Assembly (NCBI GenBank): GCA_921293015.1
Contig: OV121086.1
Span: 40,813,402-40,877,401, forward strand
DNA: 64,000 nucleotides
Direction: 5' to 3'
Source of the DNA: Phorcus lineatus
Taxonomy: Eukaryota > Mollusca > Gastropoda > Trochida > Trochidae
Below the pieces are notes generated by a model, which did no database searches, had not been told where the DNA came from, and saw only the letters and a list, made by a program, of their open reading frames with translations. The translations under genes and the position numbers were made by a program. Below, piece after piece: positions 1-9,459 of this stretch. Each line of letters opens with the position of its first letter. Position 1 is the stretch's first letter.

Positions 1-434
1 TGCGATGCCTGTTTTACCATACCACAAACATTGTCATCATAAATTTTGCAGTATTTTAAAGTATGCATCCATTTCAATCCAAAAATGGTATTGTTAATGT
101 GAAGACGGATGATGACGACGTAGAATCTTGGTGTATTTGGCCAGATTTTACACCGCATAGACCTGGCATTGAAATGCGCATCTGATGTATTCGTCAGATG
201 TGTCGTGGCGCAGTACATCATCAACTGTGAATCTTCCAATGAGGGGTACTGTGAATCTACGAAAATACAATGTTATCTATGTTTACTTGCGAAATGTAAT
301 GGAAAAAATTCATATGAATTTAATGCATATCAATTTGAATTAATTAGATAGATTTCCGGAGGTCATTGCTGTTGATACGAGAATGCTGCCACAATTTAGC
401 TAGCAGATTACTTTGTATAAAATGTAATGTAATT
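1..434. other. No gene recognised
   Basis: AT-rich sequence before the first SINE fragment. The short open frames here have no recognisable motif, and I see no RNA gene. Confidence 0.4.
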
Positions 435-444
435 AGTCTATTTA

Positions 445-588
445 CGATGCTCGCAGTTTTCACCACAATACATAGCCACAATGGTGTTGGCAGGCTCTCT
501 TCCTGCAATAATACTGGCAGCCGCGTTGTAAGTGAAATAATCTTGAAAGCGGCGTTTAACCCCATATCATATCATATCATATCATCTA
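445..588 (+). mobile_element. 5'-truncated tRNA-derived SINE, copy A
   Basis: This is the 3' part of the SINE seen in full at 10486-10777. Shared blocks are ACATAGCCACAATGGTGTTG, then AAGTGAAATAATCTTGAAAG, then GCGGCGTTTAACCCC. The copy ends in a short (ATATC)n tail at about 564-585. An exact 10-bp direct repeat, AGTCTATTTA, lies immediately before (435-444) and after (589-598) and is the probable target-site duplication. A truncated 5' end with an intact tail and target duplication is what LINE-driven target-primed reverse transcription leaves. The tRNA head is absent. It is non-coding; open frames crossing it are chance. Confidence 0.8.
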
Positions 589-773
589 AGTCTATTTAAA
601 ACTGTTAGTGATTGTAGCAGTGTTGTATGATGGTGAATATTGATGCAAGAAGTATTGTTAACATAAATCTGACAAACTGTCGATTCTCACAGATCAATAA
701 AGCTGACTTCCATGCTTGTAATTATTTGTCCTTTGCCTGATTTAGTTCAGCATACATTTCAAATACATTTATC

Positions 774-1030
774 CCGCCGGGGGCTCGGCAACTTTGTCTG
801 CAGCAGAGAACTGTTCTGCACGCAGTCAGGTTTGGGTGCAACGCTACACTGAATTTCAATGCATTACCATCCATGATTCACTAGTTCCAGCCGATGATCC
901 CAGGTTTCACCGCGATGCATAGCCACAATAGTGTTGCGGGCTTTCCCTCTGCAATAATACTAGCGGTCGCGATATAAGTGAAATGCTCTTGAAAGCGGCG
1001 TTAAACCCCATGTCACCTAACCTCACCTCC
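774..1030 (+). mobile_element. 5'-truncated tRNA-derived SINE, copy B
   Basis: This aligns with the full SINE at 10486-10777 from just after its B box to the tail: GGGCTCGGCAACTTTGTCTG, the CAGGTTTGGGTGCAA block, and CTTGAAAGCGGCGTTAAAC. The tail is TCACCTAACCTCACCTCC. Flanking direct repeats AATACATTTATC (762-773) and AATACATTCATC (1031-1042) match at 11 of 12 bases and are the probable target-site duplication. The pol III promoter part of the head is missing, so this copy should not be transcribed from its own promoter. Confidence 0.82.
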
Positions 1031-1042
1031 AATACATTCATC

Positions 1043-1383
1043 TCGGCTATTTTTAGATGGGTTGTACTGTGTACTGGGCTATCCCACGTAAAGACTTAAC
1101 ACGGTTGAGATCTACATATGATTGTCCACTTATGGTCCCAATGAAACAACTGCTCTGTTCAAAGTCATCCTTGAACCTTATAAATAGTACATGCCCCACA
1201 AAGCACGAGTGGAAATTAGCTCTCCCATTAAAGAAATATTCCTATCATAGCTTTAATTCCAATCGCCCCACCACATTTGGAGAGTTTTCCTACCGTATGA
1301 TCATCTAAGAAAAATACAAAGTGTGTGCATCATACTCAGTGTCAAAATTAGAAATTAATTAGTGACACTTCCCATTGCTCCGT
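1043..1383. other. Unrecognised stretch before the inverted-repeat nest
   Basis: A frame is open from an ATG at 1057 to a stop at 1308 and then interrupted by several stops. Its product has no motif I know. The same frame resumes in the open stretch at 1387-1557, so both could belong to one decayed transposon gene. That link is inference only. Confidence 0.2.
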
Positions 1384-1386
1384 TAA

Positions 1387-1560
1387 CTAACCCTTCCTAA
1401 GCGTAAATATTTCAAATCAAATGATGAAGCATTCTACCTGCTTCTCTATCATTTTTTGGAACTAGGTTTTGTGAAACAGTTTCTCCAGGATACGAATTAT
1501 AATGAGAGATTTAGCGTTGTTGATCAGGTTCAGTTCATTCAAAATGAATCAATCCAATGA
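1387..1560 (+). pseudogene. Open-frame remnant ending at the left inverted arm
   Basis: A 57-codon frame is open between stops and reads like protein. It includes NDEAFYLLLYHFLELGF and ends in VQFIQNESIQ before TGA at 1558. The last dozen codons lie in the left inverted arm. The minus-strand frame in the right arm ends with the same FIQNESIQ residues. I do not recognise the family. It may be the 3' end of a transposon gene whose terminus was duplicated in inverted orientation, or a chance frame. Confidence 0.25.
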
Positions 1561-1910
1561 ATATCCCTCAATTCAGACCTTAACCTAGTCCAAATCGCCT
1601 ATAAAAACGCACGTTTCCATCGCCTGCGGTCTACTGCTAACCTGGCGAGAAATGGTATGTGTACTGTTTACAACACGTGCGTCCTACATTTCACCTCATA
1701 TTCGATAAACTTTGGGAAATTACCGCATTTTGGTAGACTGTCCGATAACAAGTATAAACTTTATCCTCATTTTGCATATATTATCCTTAATATACCTTCC
1801 CTAAATCATTAAAACAATTCTTTAGTCACTCAATGTGTGCGTCGGCCTCATGACTCTTCCTTTCAACCGGAATCACTGTCTGTGGCGCGCCCATACTTCC
1901 AGGAAGGGAG
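1521..1910 (+). repeat. Left arm of a long inverted repeat
   Basis: This arm is the imperfect reverse complement of 6760-7165, at roughly 90% identity by eye, with small indels. Matching blocks include GCCTATAAAAACGCACGTTT, ACCTGGCGAGAAATGGTATG, CGATAAACTTTGGGAAAT and GGCCTCATGACTCTTCCTTT. Similarity starts near CAGGTTCAG at 1527 and fades after the CATACTTCCAGGA block near 1908. The arms enclose about 4.8 kb with broken transposon ORFs, so they are probably the long terminal inverted repeats of one element. The exact boundary and any target duplication are not resolved. Confidence 0.8.
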
Positions 1911-2460
1911 GTAGGTAACTTGGAGCCAGGGTGTGGAATTGCCGATTTCCTATGGTTGTCACACAGGGCCAAAGTCCCTCCATATATTCCGCGCCAAATA
2001 CAAATAAATAGACTTTCAATTGTACGCAATTTCCAAATTGGTGTTAGTAATAGTATTGCAAAACATTAAATATAATACGGAATGTAAATGTATAAGTCTG
2101 TTAGTAACAATTACAATTCATTTGTTTTAGTAGTAGTTATTCTCCGTGTGGGTCATACACGAAATTACAAAAATGGATAGACAGGGAAACCCATGTGCCA
2201 AATACAATACCTGTTACTGGTAGTTGTGCCTTATTTTTTGACAACAATCAAGTGTTGCAGAAAAATTGGAGAATTATTTTGAACTTTAAGACCAAGTGCA
2301 GTGTCATAACTAATTGTGTTGCCATACACAACCCCTTTAACAGTGTTCAGTCCTTTGTCCACCTGTCTCCCTTTTTATTGGCTTCATCGTGTTTCCTCAG
2401 ACATTCCTAAACAATTAAAGTCACTTAGTCACTCTTGTTTTCTTTCCTTAAAACCCTACA
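1911..2460. other. Interior of the inverted-repeat element, left part
   Basis: No gene is supported. Short open frames on both strands lack motifs. It lies between the left arm and the broken transposon ORF, so it is probably 5' non-coding or decayed coding sequence of that element. Confidence 0.35.
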
Positions 2461-2469
2461 AAATTGATT

Positions 2470-2694
2470 TCATGAAGAGAGAAGTTATGAACGTTCTAGA
2501 TAGCATCAGTTCTGTAGATGGAAATTTGATAGACTCGATAAGTGCTGGACAAGTAGAAGTGGCCTGTAGCTCATTCTTTCATGACAATGGCTGATCCTTA
2601 TGCCATCGTGGAAAGTCACCATCCTCCTTCTCCCCCTTCACTTATTCTAGCTGACCCCGTCATGGTCAACCCCTCCGCCTATGAAAGCCTAAAG
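2470..2694 (+). pseudogene. Unclassified transposon protein, 5' piece
   Basis: Two overlapping frames read as one decayed protein. The first includes MNVLDSISSVDGNLIDSIS and ends at 2594. The second starts near 2581 and includes PPSPPSLILADPVMVNPSAY, running to codon 2692-2694. The switch near 2585 implies a small frameshift. The frame stops at the left end of the TIR element and resumes in phase at 5026. I recall similar zinc-finger-containing uncharacterised proteins (PSAYESLKEIL, then VVVGC, then a CxxC finger) as repeated sequences in mollusc genomes. I cannot assign a transposon superfamily. Confidence 0.55.
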
Positions 2695-2932
2695 CCCAAC
2701 TCACACTACGTACGATTGCACTACGATAACATTACGATTCGATCGTACTGGTATCGTATTGTGGTTTTTACGATATGTTATGTGAACACGGTTTCTGTGC
2801 GTGAGGTACACGATGTGAGTACAATTATTGCACGAAAGATCACGATTCTAACACGGTCGGAACACAATCAACACAAACTTGACACAACGCTTTCACGATG
2901 CAATCACGAATGGTGTAAGACTAATGCACGAT

Positions 2933-3416
2933 TTTAAAGAGCCACTCCGTGATTTTCATAACATATTATATTTACTTTTGATACAAACCTAAATGTCATG
3001 TGGTGATATAAAATCAAAACATCTTAACTTTTCACGTCCAAAAGACATAAAATTTATATATGACAAATACTGGTTTTTTATGAAAATCTGAAAACAGCCT
3101 CATAAATACAGAGGTGTAGGTATCATGCCCAGTATACTTGGATACTAATTATATAACCTAACAAACACTATCAACTCCTAACTGCCCTCCTGGCTGTTTT
3201 AGTTAAGTCTTTAAAATTACGTTTGACTATTTGACGCGCGCTGCTGTCCGGTTTTCGATCATAATTGCGAGGTTCTACCTTCATATTGTCACTGTAAAAC
3301 AACAATTAGTTTTAAAATGTGTCTTTTTGGTAACAGTCGATACTTCACGATCAAATGACACCATTGATTACAATTGGCACATATGACCCCAACAACTCAC
3401 AGAGTGGCTCTTTAAA
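2933..3416. mobile_element. 484-bp MITE with TTTAAAGAGCC termini
   Basis: The left end TTTAAAGAGCCACTCCGTGA (2933-2952) and the right end (3397-3416, reverse complement TTTAAAGAGCCACTCTGTGA) are inverted repeats matching at 19 of 20 bases. It lies inside the TIR element and so is younger than it. The core contains GTCCGGTTTTCGATCATAA (about 3245-3264), which is also found at 43391-43412, at 61710-61731, and in reverse complement in the Tc1-like transposase tail near 45853-45876. A partial copy of the left half is at 56125-56370. Confidence 0.78.
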
Positions 3417-3946
3417 TAATTTATGCAAAGGCAAAAGAGGTTAACCATGGCTTTTTATGATCAATGTAGAATTGTTATTCATCCTGTGTTGCATTGCAGC
3501 TATGAAATACAATGTCATTGCGATAAAGACATGAGAGCATACCCTAACAATTGTAACATTATCTTCGGACAATGTTCCTGAGTTTTTCTCTCATCTTCTG
3601 GCTTTATGCAAAAACCTACCGACGGTGTTTCACAGGCATTAGTTCTGATTCAATGCAGTTGAATTTCAAGACCACGTAAGGAAATTTACTTCTTAACATC
3701 GAGAAACTTGCCAAGTCGATGGATACTTGAGGACATCATGATTCGCTTCCTACCGAATAATGAAAACATACGCATTTCTAGATGCTGGTCATCACATTCC
3801 CTTGATCAATTTGAATATTGAGCGGCCAATTACCATTTTCGAATGTTCGGTCATTAATTGTTATCATTCCAAAACGTGAGTCTGTGGTAAAAATCAGTTT
3901 TGCTCATCGGATATTAAATTGTCTTGTAACTGGATTTCTATCGTAG

Positions 3947-4326
3947 GGTAAAATATTCATAGAAATTGAGTTTTATTTTAGTAGTGTCAGTGTGAGAAAG
4001 TTTCGTATTTTTCTTAGTAGATTTCGCTGCTCTAATCACAATTGGATGGTAGAATACGGTAGGTATATAGGTTTTAAAAGGGACTATCGCCTTTGCCCGC
4101 TTTGTATTATATCTTATATTGAAAACGAATACCATTTTTGTTTATAGAATGCTCTTTTTATAAGAAATTGAGAAATGATATTCTGCCGGAATATTTCAGA
4201 ACATATCCTTCAGGATTAAAGCTGGTCCAATTATTTACATCAAAGGATATTTTTGTCATTAACTGCCTCGCAAAATACTTATTTCTTGTTATGAAAAAAG
4301 AAATAGATTTCTGTCGAGTGTTGTAA
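3947..4326 (+). pseudogene. LINE reverse-transcriptase C-terminus, frameshifted remnant
   Basis: The frame from 3947 reads RFRCSNHNWMVEYGRYIGF, then RDYRLCPLC and ENEYHF. It then shifts frame at about 4136 into LFIECSFYKKLRND, DILPEYFRTYP and NCLAKYLFLVMKK, with a stop at 4324. The order basic segment, ERGRY-like motif, R-x-C-x-x-C, E-x-E-x-HF and C-x-x-x-x-x-x-R is the zinc-binding tail that follows the reverse transcriptase of many invertebrate non-LTR retrotransposons. The RT domain itself is absent, so this is a dead 3' fragment. The sequence after the stop looks like a LINE 3' UTR ending near 4450. Confidence 0.72.
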
Positions 4327-5018
4327 CCGAGACTAACTAACTAGTTGACAGTGATGTGTTTATAATGTATCATGGTGCTCTCATATTTACCAAAATCCTG
4401 TATGACTTCGTGTATAATGGGCCTGTGGTCCCATGACTAAGCACTCTCTCTCATTAATACCTTACCATCGTTTGTGCTGACATGTTGAGTGAAAGTAAGA
4501 CACGCGAAGCACACGTGATGAAAACGTTTGACGGGAAACGCTCTTATTTGTGCAAGTTCAATCTAATATCGTGTAACGATTGTATCGTGATCGTACGCTA
4601 ATCGTCTTACTCCGTGCTCTGCACGAGCTGTCATCGTGGTCCTCAGGTTTAGCACTATAAGGGTTAATTTAACATGAGTACGATGAGAGTACGATTGCAA
4701 GAGGGACAATTTATCGATCGTGTTGTGGTTGTGTGGTGGTTGTGCTGTTATCGTGTCCTAAGGCTGAAGCACGATCAACACAATAACAACACATACACTA
4801 CACAATCACTACACGATCGACACGCACACAACACGATTTTCTGAAATCAGGAACATGTTTGCGATTTGAAGGAATCGTGTTGGACAAATAGCACGATCAC
4901 TGTACGCACTGTACGGTAACCACACAATAACAGCACAATAACCACACAATAACAACACGATGACTATACGACATTTTCGTAAAGCGATCGTAGTCTATCG
5001 TACGTAGTGTGAGATGGG

Positions 5019-5629
5019 CTTAAAGGAAATTCTGCAATCCCTCCAATCCCAAGCATGTGTAGGAAGTGGGCGGGAGTGGGTTGTCGTTGGGTGTGTAGGA
5101 TCCCCCTACAATTTAGTGGCCAGGATGATCGATGACTGGTTTTTATGCCCAATTTGCAGCTTGGAAGTGCGAAGTGGTGTAGTGACTTTTCTTAAACACA
5201 TGACATCTTTGCATGCGAATTTTTCTGTCAAAAGTGAGGAATGTAGAATGTTCAAACACATTGTCCTAGTGCCAGGTGCCGGCCACATTGAAATGAACAT
5301 ATTGAAATCAGTTTTCAAGTTGCTATGGGAACCCTTCCTTAAATACATTGCACTTATCTGTGGTTTCCGCACCCCTCACGCTCTTGCCTTTGCTCAGTCT
5401 GCCACAAACCATCACAAAATCTTGGCAATTCCTCCTGATATTCCTGCACGCCGCTTTAAGAGAGGTCATCTATGAGTTTCTAACACGCAACCAAACAGAA
5501 TCAGACATTACTCTCGATACAATTGCAAGTTGGATATCTCGCCTACCATGCGCCAATTATCACTTCCTTTGGAATGTCATTCAAGAATGGGTTCTACCTT
5601 TGTTTCTTTACCGATGTGGAGTCCAATAG
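5019..5629 (+). pseudogene. Unclassified transposon protein, 3' piece with C2H2-like finger
   Basis: This continues the frame broken at 2694: KEILQSLQSQACVGSG, WVVVGCVGSPYNLVARMI, then a CPIC...H....H zinc finger at about 5148-5214, then VLVPGAGHIEMNILKS and SATNHHK. Near 5410 it shifts frame into REVIYEFLTRNQ, ANYHFLWNVIQEW and VLPLFLYRCGV, ending at 5629. Blocks of this type (VPGxGHIEMN, DHHK, ANYHFL) occur in long repeated uncharacterised proteins of molluscs. The enzyme function is unknown to me. At least two frameshifts and one insertion make it dead. Confidence 0.55.
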
Positions 5630-5757
5630 ATTTTTTTTTTGTGGGTAACAAACACTGGTTTATGCTTGAATTTTTTTTTACTTCATCAAATCTTTTAACT
5701 ATTACTTCCTATTGTGGGCTGGACAGTAATAAGTCATGTATTTAAGATGGTTTTTTT

Positions 5758-6222
5758 TTAAAAATGCACTCCCAGACAATTGATGTGTATCCAGCGAGTG
5801 CACTCACTTCTATCATACTGGCACCCTACCCAAAACTCTGGAAAGGGGTCATCGGCGATGCCATACTCAACTGAACACGATTTACATGCATCAGATTTGG
5901 AATATTTGGGGCTGCTGATGGTCGATGATGATGGTCTCTTTCTTCTACTTCTTGTTATTGAGGTGCACTTTGTGGAATTGCTAGATGTTGGTGTAGGGTT
6001 AGTGTAAGTGACATTGGTAACGGTGCAGGTCAGTTCTGAATGTTCTGTGCATGTTGAATTACGTTTGGGAATGTTTGATGATAAGCGTGTGGTTGATTGT
6101 GCAGTTGATTGTTCAGTTGATTGTGCAGTTGATGGTGCGATTGATTGTGAGGTTGATTGTTCAGTTGATTGTGAGGTTGATGGTGCTGGCAGACTAATTT
6201 TTGGAGTAGATTTTGCAGCATC
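5758..6222 (-). pseudogene. PHD-finger-like exon with Ser/Thr/Gln repeats, transposon-associated
   Basis: A minus-strand frame is open from a good splice acceptor (TTTATTCATTTGCAG ending at 6223) to a stop at 5758. It begins DAAKSTPKISLPAPSTSQST, followed by tandem QST-type repeats. It ends in a cysteine cluster: CKSC, then FWVGC, then C..WIHINCLG, which fits a PHD-like zinc finger of C4HC3 type. Such fingers are common in mollusc transposon ORFs. The upstream exon was not identified. It runs opposite to the neighbouring zinc-finger protein pieces, which would suit a two-gene element inside the inverted arms. It could be intact as a single exon, so the pseudogene label is tentative. Confidence 0.45.
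6091..6187. repeat. 12-bp coding minisatellite
   Basis: About eight imperfect copies of GTTGATTGTGCA-type 12-mers. On the minus strand they encode alternating QST-x triplets within the PHD-finger exon. The period of 12 keeps the frame, so copy-number change would not disrupt the protein. Confidence 0.75.
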
Positions 6223-6228
6223 CTGCAA

Positions 6229-6759
6229 ATGAATAAATACTTTCCTTCAATGGATACATATAATTTTAGAATACATTTGGTAGAAGATTGATCAATAATT
6301 ATATAGAGTGTTATATTCACGTACCGGTGAAAAATTGCCAGTGGAAAACTCTATGGCTCCACTGTCATTGGGTGTATCTCATATGAGAAAAGCCCTCGAC
6401 CCAGTTTGAATATATATTTCCTGTAACTGTAACAAACATTATTTAAAAGTAAATTGGACGTGGGCCAGTCGGGTGAGGGATTGTTGGCTTCTGTTTGGCT
6501 GATTCTGCATCTGAATCCCTCTTCACCCACTTTATTCTACTTTTTTTGCTTTTTGGTTCCTATTTTTCAAATTGCAAAGTTAAACAATACTCATAAACAC
6601 TTAAAATATTTGTTTAAAAACATTAGTATTCATTTTGTTAATGTTATTATAACTAATATAAAGCATTTCCCGAAAGAATATTTTATTTACGATTTCTATC
6701 TTATGGCTGCAATGCGTTTCCATAGAGTCTTGTTTTTCGAGGGGTAGGCAGGAAATGCT
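6229..6759. other. Interior of the inverted-repeat element, right part
   Basis: No gene is supported. This is presumably upstream intron or non-coding sequence for the minus-strand PHD-like exon. Confidence 0.3.
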
Positions 6760-7165
6760 TCCCCTCCTGGAAGTATGGGCGCGCAACAGACAGTGATTCC
6801 GGTTGAAAGGAAGAGTCATGAGGCCGACGCACACATTGAATGAGTAAATAATTGTTTTAATGATTAAGGGAAGGTATATTAGGGATAATATATGCAAAAT
6901 GAGGATAAAGTTTATACTTGTTATCGGACAGTCTACCAAAATGCATTAATTTCCCAAAGTTTATCGAATATGAGGTGAAATGTAGGACACACGTGTTTTA
7001 AACAGTACACATACCATTTCTCGCCAGGTTAGCAGTAGACCGCAGGCGATGGAAACGTGCGTTTTTATAGGCGATTTGGACTAGGTTATGGTCTGAAGTG
7101 AAGGATATTCATTGGATTGATTCATTTTGAATAAACTGAGGGGTATTCTGAACCTGTTGAAGCAA
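6760..7165 (-). repeat. Right arm of the long inverted repeat
   Basis: This is the reverse-complement partner of 1521-1910. Its outer edge (about 7110-7165) abuts the broken Helitron Rep frame, whose last residues FIQNESIQ are encoded in the arm itself. The Helitron therefore ends at this junction, either because the element inserted there or because a rearrangement joined them. Confidence 0.8.
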
Positions 7166-8000
7166 ACAACTTCCATTTTTGAACATTCTCCTGCGAAGTA
7201 GCATTGCCCGCTGTTGATCACAAACCTGTATTGCAAGCTGTGAAGCCTTCTTGTGAGCATCTGCTTCACATTTACAAAGATAGGCACATGTATATAGTAG
7301 GCAGCTCCTTGAGCATTTGCAACAAGCTGAATGTCCATATTTCTTGCCAATTCCACAGGATCTCTGCATTATAATGATTGATGAAACGATCTCCACCGTC
7401 ACTGCTCAATGTTATTTTCCTTCATGGTTATGACTTTATTTGATGAGGATGAGGGAATCCAAATCTGCAGGATTGCGTTTCGCTGACAAGTTTGAGTGTG
7501 AGCGTGCTTTTGTAGCTTGAGAACTAATTCATGAAGAATGTCATTCTCTTGTTTTGAAGGGATTGTTGTTTTTATATGTTTATCAATGAATGATACAATT
7601 TCTTCAGAAGTCATTTGTTTCAATGGTTTGAAATTTATCAGCCAGATGAAGATATGTAAATGGAGACTTCCTCGGCTCTGATATTCAACCCTTGCAAAAT
7701 AACTAACGCTTGTGCCGAGAGGAGGATTACAACCTTTCAAAACATGCCTGAGCAAAGAATTCTATCGACGTTCAAAATGCAGTGTAGTATAGAGAGGATG
7801 TTGTGAGAATCATGAATAAGTTTTCATTATCGACAGTAGGTTCAATAGTGTGTCTTTCCAATATGCTGCAGTTCAGTGTATACGTTTGGCAAAGATGTAA
7901 GAATTTTCTTGCAAATTAGGATTGTGGTCCATAGGATTACATCCATTAATGTTAACTGTTAATCCTAACCTTCTGATTTTCTCATCTTGATATGAACACC
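7109..8000 (-). pseudogene. Helitron Rep/helicase remnant (HUH region), frameshifted
   Basis: On the minus strand, 7755-7399 reads YFARVEYQSRGSLHLHIFIW, the HUH replication-initiator motif of Helitrons (two His separated by a hydrophobic residue: HLH). It continues to HAHTQTCQRN and IWIP. After a frameshift, the next Helitron block is split between two frames: NMDIQLVANAQGAAYY (frame ending 7081) and TCAYLCKCEADAHKKASQ (frame ending 7109). Upstream to about 8000, short pieces such as LHFERR continue in the same order with stops. The order fits the rolling-circle Rep of Helitrons. The helicase is missing. It is clearly dead. Confidence 0.75.
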
Positions 8001-8479
8001 TTTCAATTACCTGTGCCGCTCAAAATGGTATACTTAAAAACGCAAATATGGAATTAACCATGGGTGTGCTTTTCCTCCATCATTTGAAACATCACATTGG
8101 TCATTTGGTTTTACCTTACTTTTACATATGACATCGATTCCAAATAAAACAGATTCTGAACATTAAAATTAGACAGAAGTCACGCATCAGGTACTACACT
8201 CACTTCTTCATGTTCATTTGTGTTATCCAAATGTCCTATAAATTGAATTTTTGCAGTAGAACAAACAAATTTCATAAATAGTATGATCATAGTCACTATT
8301 TCTGAACAAAGGGTTATATTTCTCTTCATAACTTCAACTTCTCTTCAAAAGAAAGCTTGAGCTCATTTATCATAATGTACTGTTACATTTTTCTTTAGGC
8401 GGGAATCTTTCAAATCATAATCATAAAATTTTTAGTCTAAGATATAGTTGGAACAGGTCGATTTACAGAAATACTTCAC

Positions 8480-8740
8480 AGGCCAAGCTGTCCTACTGGC
8501 AGCCCTATAACTGTCATGCCACCACTTGACTCGTGGTGTGGTGGTTTGCACCAAATTTGATTCGTTCGTAAACCTATTGTCTATCTCTCACTATGCCTTT
8601 CTTCTCGCCTTTTCCCTCATCCTTTCGATCCCTTTCTCACTGTTCTTTCCACTCTTTTTGAGGCTTGCTATGCACGTGCTTAACATCTGAATTATTTTTC
8701 AAAACACGTTAAACGCCAAATTACTTATTCACTTGATGTC
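8480..8740 (+). mobile_element. SINE-like 3' end
   Basis: The stretch ends in CAAAACACGTTAAACGCCAA (8700-8719) followed by ATTACTTATTCACTTGATG. This is close to the GCGTTAAACACCAACT tail of the full SINE and to the reverse-strand tail at 26838. The 5' part (ACTCGTGGTGTGGTGG onward) is CT-rich and I do not recognise it. No target-site duplication was found. Confidence 0.45.
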
Positions 8741-9459
8741 AAGCGAAGGTTTGTCCTGTTAAGAGAATCAATGATAAAAAAGAGGCTCTGTCTATCGTTG
8801 TCATTGTGAAATAAAGAAATAGTAAGCTGTCCTTGTTTGTTTAAAACCAATCACTCCACTGTAAACGTCAAAATAAAAGTCAAGGCGACAACCATTTCCG
8901 TCTGAGGTAGGTCCGGGTGCATTAAATATTGCCGTCTTCCATTGTAGTTTTACAGAATTCCGAACCTCTGAACAAAATGTGATCTAAGAAAGTTTGGTTC
9001 CAGTTGTTAACTTATCAGTCCGGACGCGCCCATTAATAGCGTGAAGAACGCAATTGCTTGTTGATACAACAAATGGAATAGGTTTTCTGACTCTGTAATG
9101 GGAAATAATACGCTCATACAAGTTCAAAAGTATTTATGTTATGCGAAGTTATTTTTAAACTGATTGCCTAAAGGTGTTATCATGATTTATGATGACGATA
9201 TACGATTATTCGTGCATCATGATAGTTTATTGGAAATTAGTTTTCACATTAAATCATGCCAATTACGAATTACACGCAACATTACGTGGTTCTCTACAAA
9301 AGCTCTTTCCATTGGTCTCTCAGGGTACCAGGACACAAATAGAACAAATATCAAGGATATCATTATATGAAACTTCTCTTTGAAAATTTCAACTGTATTA
9401 TATTGTGAATTATCAGCACTTTGGGTAAATTATCAGTTGTTTATTAATTTGGGGGAATT
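8741..9459. other. No gene recognised
   Basis: AT-rich, with short motif-free open frames at 9164-9383 only. Confidence 0.4.

Larger units (their letters stand above)
2695..5018. mobile_element. TIR element of about 2.3 kb inserted in the transposon ORF
   Basis: The left end CCCAACTCACACTACGTACG (2695) and the right end, read in reverse complement from 5018, CCCATCTCACACTACGTACG, are near-perfect terminal inverted repeats that continue into ACGAT-rich subterminal DNA. The flanks CCTAAAG (2688-2694) and CTTAAAG (5019-5025) match at 6 of 7 bases and are a likely 7-bp target duplication. Both ends are packed with CACGAT, ATCGTG, ACAACAC and CACAATAAC motifs in both orientations. No transposase is visible inside, only a MITE (2933-3416) and a LINE fragment (3947-4326), so it is non-autonomous or gutted. 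The superfamily is not assigned. Confidence 0.78.

Noticed and set aside
6008-6320. Val/Asp-rich plus-strand and His/Gln-rich minus-strand frames
   Set aside because: They are other-frame readings of the 12-bp minisatellite. Only the frame ending in the PHD-like cysteine cluster makes sense.
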